Of a stretch of 64,000 bases of DNA, positions 59,219-64,000 are shown piece by piece (the first letter of the stretch is position 1; the number at the start of each line of letters is the position of its first letter). Below the pieces are notes generated by a model. The model did no database searches, had not been told where the DNA came from, and worked only from the letters and a program-made list of their open reading frames with translations. This DNA comes from Leptasterias polaris (taxonomy: Eukaryota > Echinodermata > Asteroidea > Forcipulatida > Asteriidae), in NCBI GenBank assembly GCA_037783415.1, contig JAZGTN010000064.1:62001-126000 (forward strand), given 5' to 3'. The position numbers and the translations under genes are program-made.

Positions 59219-62035
59219 CACCAAACGAAAGTCTAGTCAAAAATTATCAAACGCGTGATGATAGAGCGAGAGTTGTTTCAAAGAGTGGCTAGTAAATTTG
59301 CCGTTTCGGGACTTTTGCATATTTTGAAGTGTCCAAAAAACCCAAAACAACAACATTGCCGGTGTAGCACATTTCCTTTTATCTACCAATTATCTACCGA
59401 CGTAATGGGAACATATGGGGGAGGGTGGAGACAAGATCAGCCATCCATATAATTTAAGGGCATTTGTAGTAAGTGAGTCTTTATTCCTGCTTATTCCTTT
59501 TCAATCGTGGTGTTTTTACATGGAGATAGAAAATGCGTTGACGAGCATCTTGTTCTATGTGTAGTTTCATATTGTAAAGGCCTACCCTAGGCCTATACTG
59601 GTAAAATCTTAATTTTTTAAAATCGTGACATAACACAAATCAAGTGATTAAAACAGCATATTATATTATCAATTAAAAGTAATCGTTTTTGGTCACTACC
59701 CTCTCTTACCTGATGTATGAGCCCCCCAAAAAGAAGGGGGAAAAAAGAAAAAAGAAAAAAGAAATGTTAAGCAAATGCCAGGACAGGATGATTGACAGCT
59801 TTGTTGTTCGCCGACTAGGCCTTATCTTTTAATCCCTTACACTTGTAATACAGTTTTCACTTTGTACGCCGCCATCGATGTGGAGAGGCTAGGAAGGAAC
59901 AGCCCTCAGCCATTTGTTGTTGCTGTAATAATTCTTTGCCTGCAAGTGAACATGGCCAGCACTGATAACCCACTGCCAAAGTAATGGAAACAACATATTT
60001 TTTAACACAACTTTTTGAATAGAACAAATACCACCTTGACTTATATTTCAGTTAATTTTACATGATAAGAAAATACATACCAGGCCTAAGTTGTTTTGGT
60101 CTTCCCTCTTTTTCGTTATATATCTTTTTATAACTTGGACCTCCCCTCTCTCTTTCTTATTGGTCTCTCTCTTTTAACTTGGATGACGGAATCTCCATAT
60201 TTGCCACCCCAAAACGCAACATTCAATCATTTTTTTACGAAAATGAGTAACAACTACCTCGCGGTCCCACTCTACCACTCACATATTTCTTATGACGCAA
60301 TCGTCAATTTGGCTCCTTTTGTCACCCTTAATATATTTTCACACCACATTCAAAACATTGCGAATACAACAAACTTACACGGACGATCTACCCATAAAAC
60401 TTGTAATAACTATTTTGCTTATGGTTTTCAAGTCAATAGTCAAAAAGTGTCACTGAATTGTACAGCAACATAATTTATTTACCGTCAGTTTTCGGAAGAA
60501 AATGAGCAAGAACTCATGAAATTCCTTTGAGTTTGAATGGAAGTATTTAATTGGTCATTCTGAATCGAAGTCATCTTGAAAAATAATATTTTAAATCAAT
60601 CTTGTAGTGTATCCAACAGCATGGCCACTACACTCCTGTAGTAATTTTTTGTTCACGCTCCAGTCACGCCAGGCAACACTGTTGCCAGTCAGTTCAATGG
60701 ACTTTGTTAACGAAACTGCCCTATCTCTGGCCACACTGTGTGTCCCAGTCACCACCGAACTCCAATTGACGGAAGATGGATCCACAGAGAGTGACCAATG
60801 GAGACCTCATTCACAAGAAATCGGATAATTTAATTGGCCAAGAAAATACAGCCGGCATGATAAAGGAAAAGTTACCCAAAGTTTATTATGAATTAGACTG
60901 GTGATGTCAATCACATTACGGGAAATTGCCGGTTTTTTATTCGCCGTGTGAAATTAATTCGACATGGGGGATTGTGTTCATATTAGGGCTAGTTCATATG
61001 TTTTCAAAAAATATCTGGGGTTGACGGGAAATGTGAAATTTAAAATGAACTCGAGGAAAATACTACACAAGCTTACATTCTGGAATTTGTTTCCCACGAA
61101 GAAAACATATAGAAATACATTTTACGGATTGGTTTTTGTGGGTATAAGTTGGAGTACCTACGAGTTGGTTCATGTACGAGTCGAGTTGGTTTGTGTATTG
61201 TGTGCACTAGTTGACCTGAAATAGTGGCATTCGAGTTGGCGAGCGTACGAGTTGGTGTGCGTACGAGTTGGTTCGAGTACGAGTCTGTGTGCACACCAGT
61301 TGTGCAAATGGAATACGAGTTGGCGAGCGCACGAGGTGACCTTCTGTACGAGTTGGTTCTCGTGTTCAATTTGGTGTGCTTTCGAGTTGGTTCGTGTGCG
61401 TTCGAGTCGGTTCGTGTGCGTTCGAGTCGGCTCGTGTACAAGTTGCAAAATGCTAAATATTCAAAAATAATTGTAATAATACTTAGAAGTCTCAAAGCTT
61501 TCTACGGTTAATGGGAAATTATCCATTGACTCTTGAACTGTTATTCTCTGCTCAATTTTACATTGGGTTGCTCCCGGAGGCCCGTTGAGTTATTCTTCCT
61601 CCAAATAAAAACACCCCAGCACCTGTGTAAATTTGTAAAAGTCCAAGCAGTTTTAAAGAGTTGTCCCTAGACCTCTCTCGGCAAATAGGAATATTTTTAT
61701 CAGGGCCTATGTCTTACAAAATACCTCAAGTTAGAAGTCAACAACCCCGGGTCACAGTTAGGAAACATTATTACACACTACCTTCTTTATTTGGCCCACA
61801 TAATATGTTTTTGGCCACAATAATATTTTAAAGGCATACACAATATTAATGAGGCTAGACAATACTTGCCAAGGATCCTCTTAATTACCAAACGTGAACC
61901 ACTGAAGCCCTCTCAAGCAAAACTACGATTGACCTTTTTTAAAGCAGAATTTTGTTTTAACTTCAGCTGAATTATTCTTACCAAGGATCAAAATAAGGTA
62001 CATTCATTTCTGGAAGTTTAAGAAGTTCCGTTAGA
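59219..62035. other. Spacer of the tandem-armed foldback
   Basis: Mostly unassigned. Degenerate array monomers reach inside at 59297-59375 (tttgccgtttcgggactttt, acaacattgccggtgtagca). A 125-codon open frame at 60096-60473 matches nothing I know and lacks domain signatures. The segment also contains the minisatellite at 61.1-61.4 kb. Confidence 0.5.
61143..61445. repeat. Minisatellite of cgagttggttcgtgtgcgtt-type units
   Basis: About 15 diverged units of 16-22 bp built on tacgagttggt or ttcgagttggttcgtgtg. All frames stay open on both strands, which is a composition effect and not evidence of a protein. Confidence 0.85.
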
Positions 62036-63826
62036 GAAAAAACCTTCAACAACAAGCTCTTCAGCACTGTATCCGCACCTTCGTTGTGGTTTAGCGGACT
62101 CTTCTTGCGTAATCTCTTGTTCAAAGCTCCCAAACAATGGCAGACCCACACCTTACTAAACCCATCCTGGCGTGCATTGTCTGTGGGACTGTTTAAAAAA
62201 GACGTCGAAGTGTTTTATGGCAAACTTCCCCACACCACTGGTTGCCAGCAACAATTTGTCTGTAGTTATGCCGCTGTGATTTTAAATTGCCAGAGTCATC
62301 AGAACAGCATAATTGAAAAAACAACACAACAACACATAAAGCAGAACAAAGTTAGAGAAGCTTCAAATCTTCATAGATAAAAATCCCGTCCGTCCCGGAA
62401 CAGAGAAATTAGATTTGTCATTTTATAAATAGCAAAACATCAGACAACGGCAATATTATTAATAAAATGGAAGTCGGACTTTCTTATACCCTTTTTGAAA
62501 AATGCAATATTATTAATCAGACGGAAGTCCGACTTATTTACCCTTTTTGAAAAAATTCTCCAATATGCAAATGTACCACAAAGGCAATATTATTAATAAG
62601 ATGGGGTACGGACATTCTTACCATTAAAATGATATTCTCCAAAATGCAAACGTACCACAACGGCAATATTATTATTAAGCTGCAAGTCGGACTTATTTTC
62701 TGACCCTTTTGAAAATAATGGTTAATATGCCAACGTCACACAACGGCAATATTATTAATAAGATGGGGTTCGGATATTCTTACCATTAAAATAATATTCT
62801 ACAAAATGCAAACGCTCCACAACGGCAATATTATTAAGATGCAATTGTTTCATATCGGCAATTATTAATAAGATATAGACCCCGAGTCGGACTTTCTTAT
62901 CCCTTTTAAAAATATTCTCCAAGCTGTAAATGTTCCACAACGGCAATATTATTAATCCGACGGAAGTCTGACTTATTTACACTTTTTGAAAATATTCTCC
63001 AATATGCAAACGTCCCACAACGGCAATATTATTAATAAGGTGGGGTTCGGACATTCTTACCATTAAAATAATATTCTACAAAATGCAAACGCTCCACAAC
63101 GGCAATATTTTTTAATAAGACGGAAGTCAGACTTTCTTAACCTTTTTGAAAATATTATACTAAAGCAAATGTTCCACAACGGAAATGGAAGTCGGACATT
63201 CTGACCACTAACAACAAACAAATTCTCCAAGACTTTTCAATTGATCCATATCGACAATATTATTACTAGGATGTAGGCCCTGGGTCGGACATTCTTATCC
63301 CTTCTAAAAAATATTCTCCTAGCTGCAAATTTTCCGCAACGGCAACATTATTAATCAGACTTAATACTTATTTACTTTTTAAAATAAGTGTTCTCCAATA
63401 TGCAAATTACGTTCCACAACGGCAATATTTTAAATAAGATCGAAGTTAGACTTTCTTGACATTAAATTTGAAAATATTCCCCAAGCTGCAAACGTTCCAC
63501 AACGGCAATATTAATTGTTAAATCGAAGTCAGACTTGAAATTAGTTTGAGAATATTCTCCGAAATGCAAACGTCCCACAACGGAAATATTATTAAGATGG
63601 GAGTCAGACTTTGTTGAACTTTTATAGTTTGCGATACGCAAATGTTTCACATCGGCGATATTATTAATAAGACGGAAGTCAGACTTTCTTGTCATTAGTT
63701 TGAAAGTATTCTCCGATATGCAAACGTTCCACAACGGCAATATTTTTAATAAGACGGGAAGTCAGTGACTTTCCAACCCTATTTAAAAAATGTTCTCTGA
63801 TATGCAAACGTTCCACAACGGCAATA

Positions 63827-64000
63827 CTAGACCTATTATAAGCTATTGTTCGAATCCTGTAAATGATTTCTTACAAGTGGTAGCGGACATGACTTTCAAA
63901 GGGGGATGTCGACGTCTTTTTGGTGCTACATTGTATTTGTATTTAGCTGCAAAGTGCCAAGCGGATGTGGGTCTGTTGGAAACCCAGTCGGATAACAATG
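63827..64000. other. Right flank of the tandem-armed foldback
   Basis: Nothing recognised; the sequence runs off the window. Confidence 0.4.

Larger units (their letters stand above)
57321..63826. mobile_element. Foldback element with higher-order tandem-repeat arms
   Basis: The left arm (57321-59218) and right arm (62036-63826) are inverted. Each has an outer tandem array and an inner unique part of about 390 bp (58830-59218 and 62036-62440; for example ttctctgttccgggacggac left, its complement near 62393). Array monomers of roughly 80-100 bp contain attgccgttgtggaacgttt and tccgacttccatctta. In the left arm, monomer variants recur in fixed order: the attgccgata variant is at 57852 and again at 58358, a 506-bp higher-order period. 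No terminal motif, target duplication or transposase was identified. Confidence 0.85.

Noticed and set aside
60096..60473. A 125-codon hydrophobic open frame as a gene
   Set aside because: No homology recognised, no splice context, AT-rich frame in the spacer of a foldback element.
61143..61445. Overlapping coding frames in the gttggttcg minisatellite
   Set aside because: All frames on both strands are open because the repeat lacks stop words; no domain is recognisable.

Overview
The window is nuclear DNA from an animal, very probably a marine invertebrate deuterostome and most likely an echinoderm. The evidence is: spliced genes with GT/AG introns; an exon pair of the animal THO-complex subunit THOC3; tyrosine-recombinase retrotransposons of DIRS and Ngaro type; and a TTAA-flanked miniature element (44.4-44.8 kb) that resembles one I remember from sea-star genomes. 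The species cannot be fixed from the sequence. There is no operon structure, no CRISPR array and no convincing functional RNA gene.

Only two host genes are supported. The first (4.98-8.01 kb, +) is a two-exon HECT-like ubiquitin-ligase gene of a family expanded in invertebrates; it carries one apparent frameshift. The second (36.60-37.56 kb, -) is the 3' end of THOC3: the last two coding exons with correct splice sites. Its upstream exons were not found.

Nearly everything else is repetitive or mobile. 0-4.4 kb: a satellite of 200-bp dimers split by a 2-kb foldback element, then a palindromic minisatellite. 11-16.8 kb: tandem copies of a hairpin-ended repeat ('family H' here, Helentron-like by inference) that returns at 27.9-29.2, 42.9-44.4 and 52.4-56.0 kb and carries CTCF-like and CRE-like motifs. 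17-23 kb: a decayed DIRS element (gag-like, RT, RNase H, methyltransferase-like and YR regions) next to a truncated integrase-like gene. 24.2-27.9 kb: a decayed Ngaro-like element with an unusual repeat layout. 30-33.2 kb: a pseudogene of an uncharacterised invertebrate family, hit by a MITE, by a copy of the THOC3 3' UTR and flanked by a LINE tail. 34-35.3 kb: a truncated TA-target element.

The most striking structures are large foldback (long inverted repeat) elements. 37.8-41.9 kb has ends built from irregularly spaced TGATGMC heptamers. 44.8-52.4 kb is flanked by TTAA, and its right arm preserves the empty target sites of two younger insertions in its left arm. 57.3-63.8 kb has arms made of a higher-order tandem array with a period of about 506 bp. 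These look non-autonomous: no intact transposase is visible in any of them.
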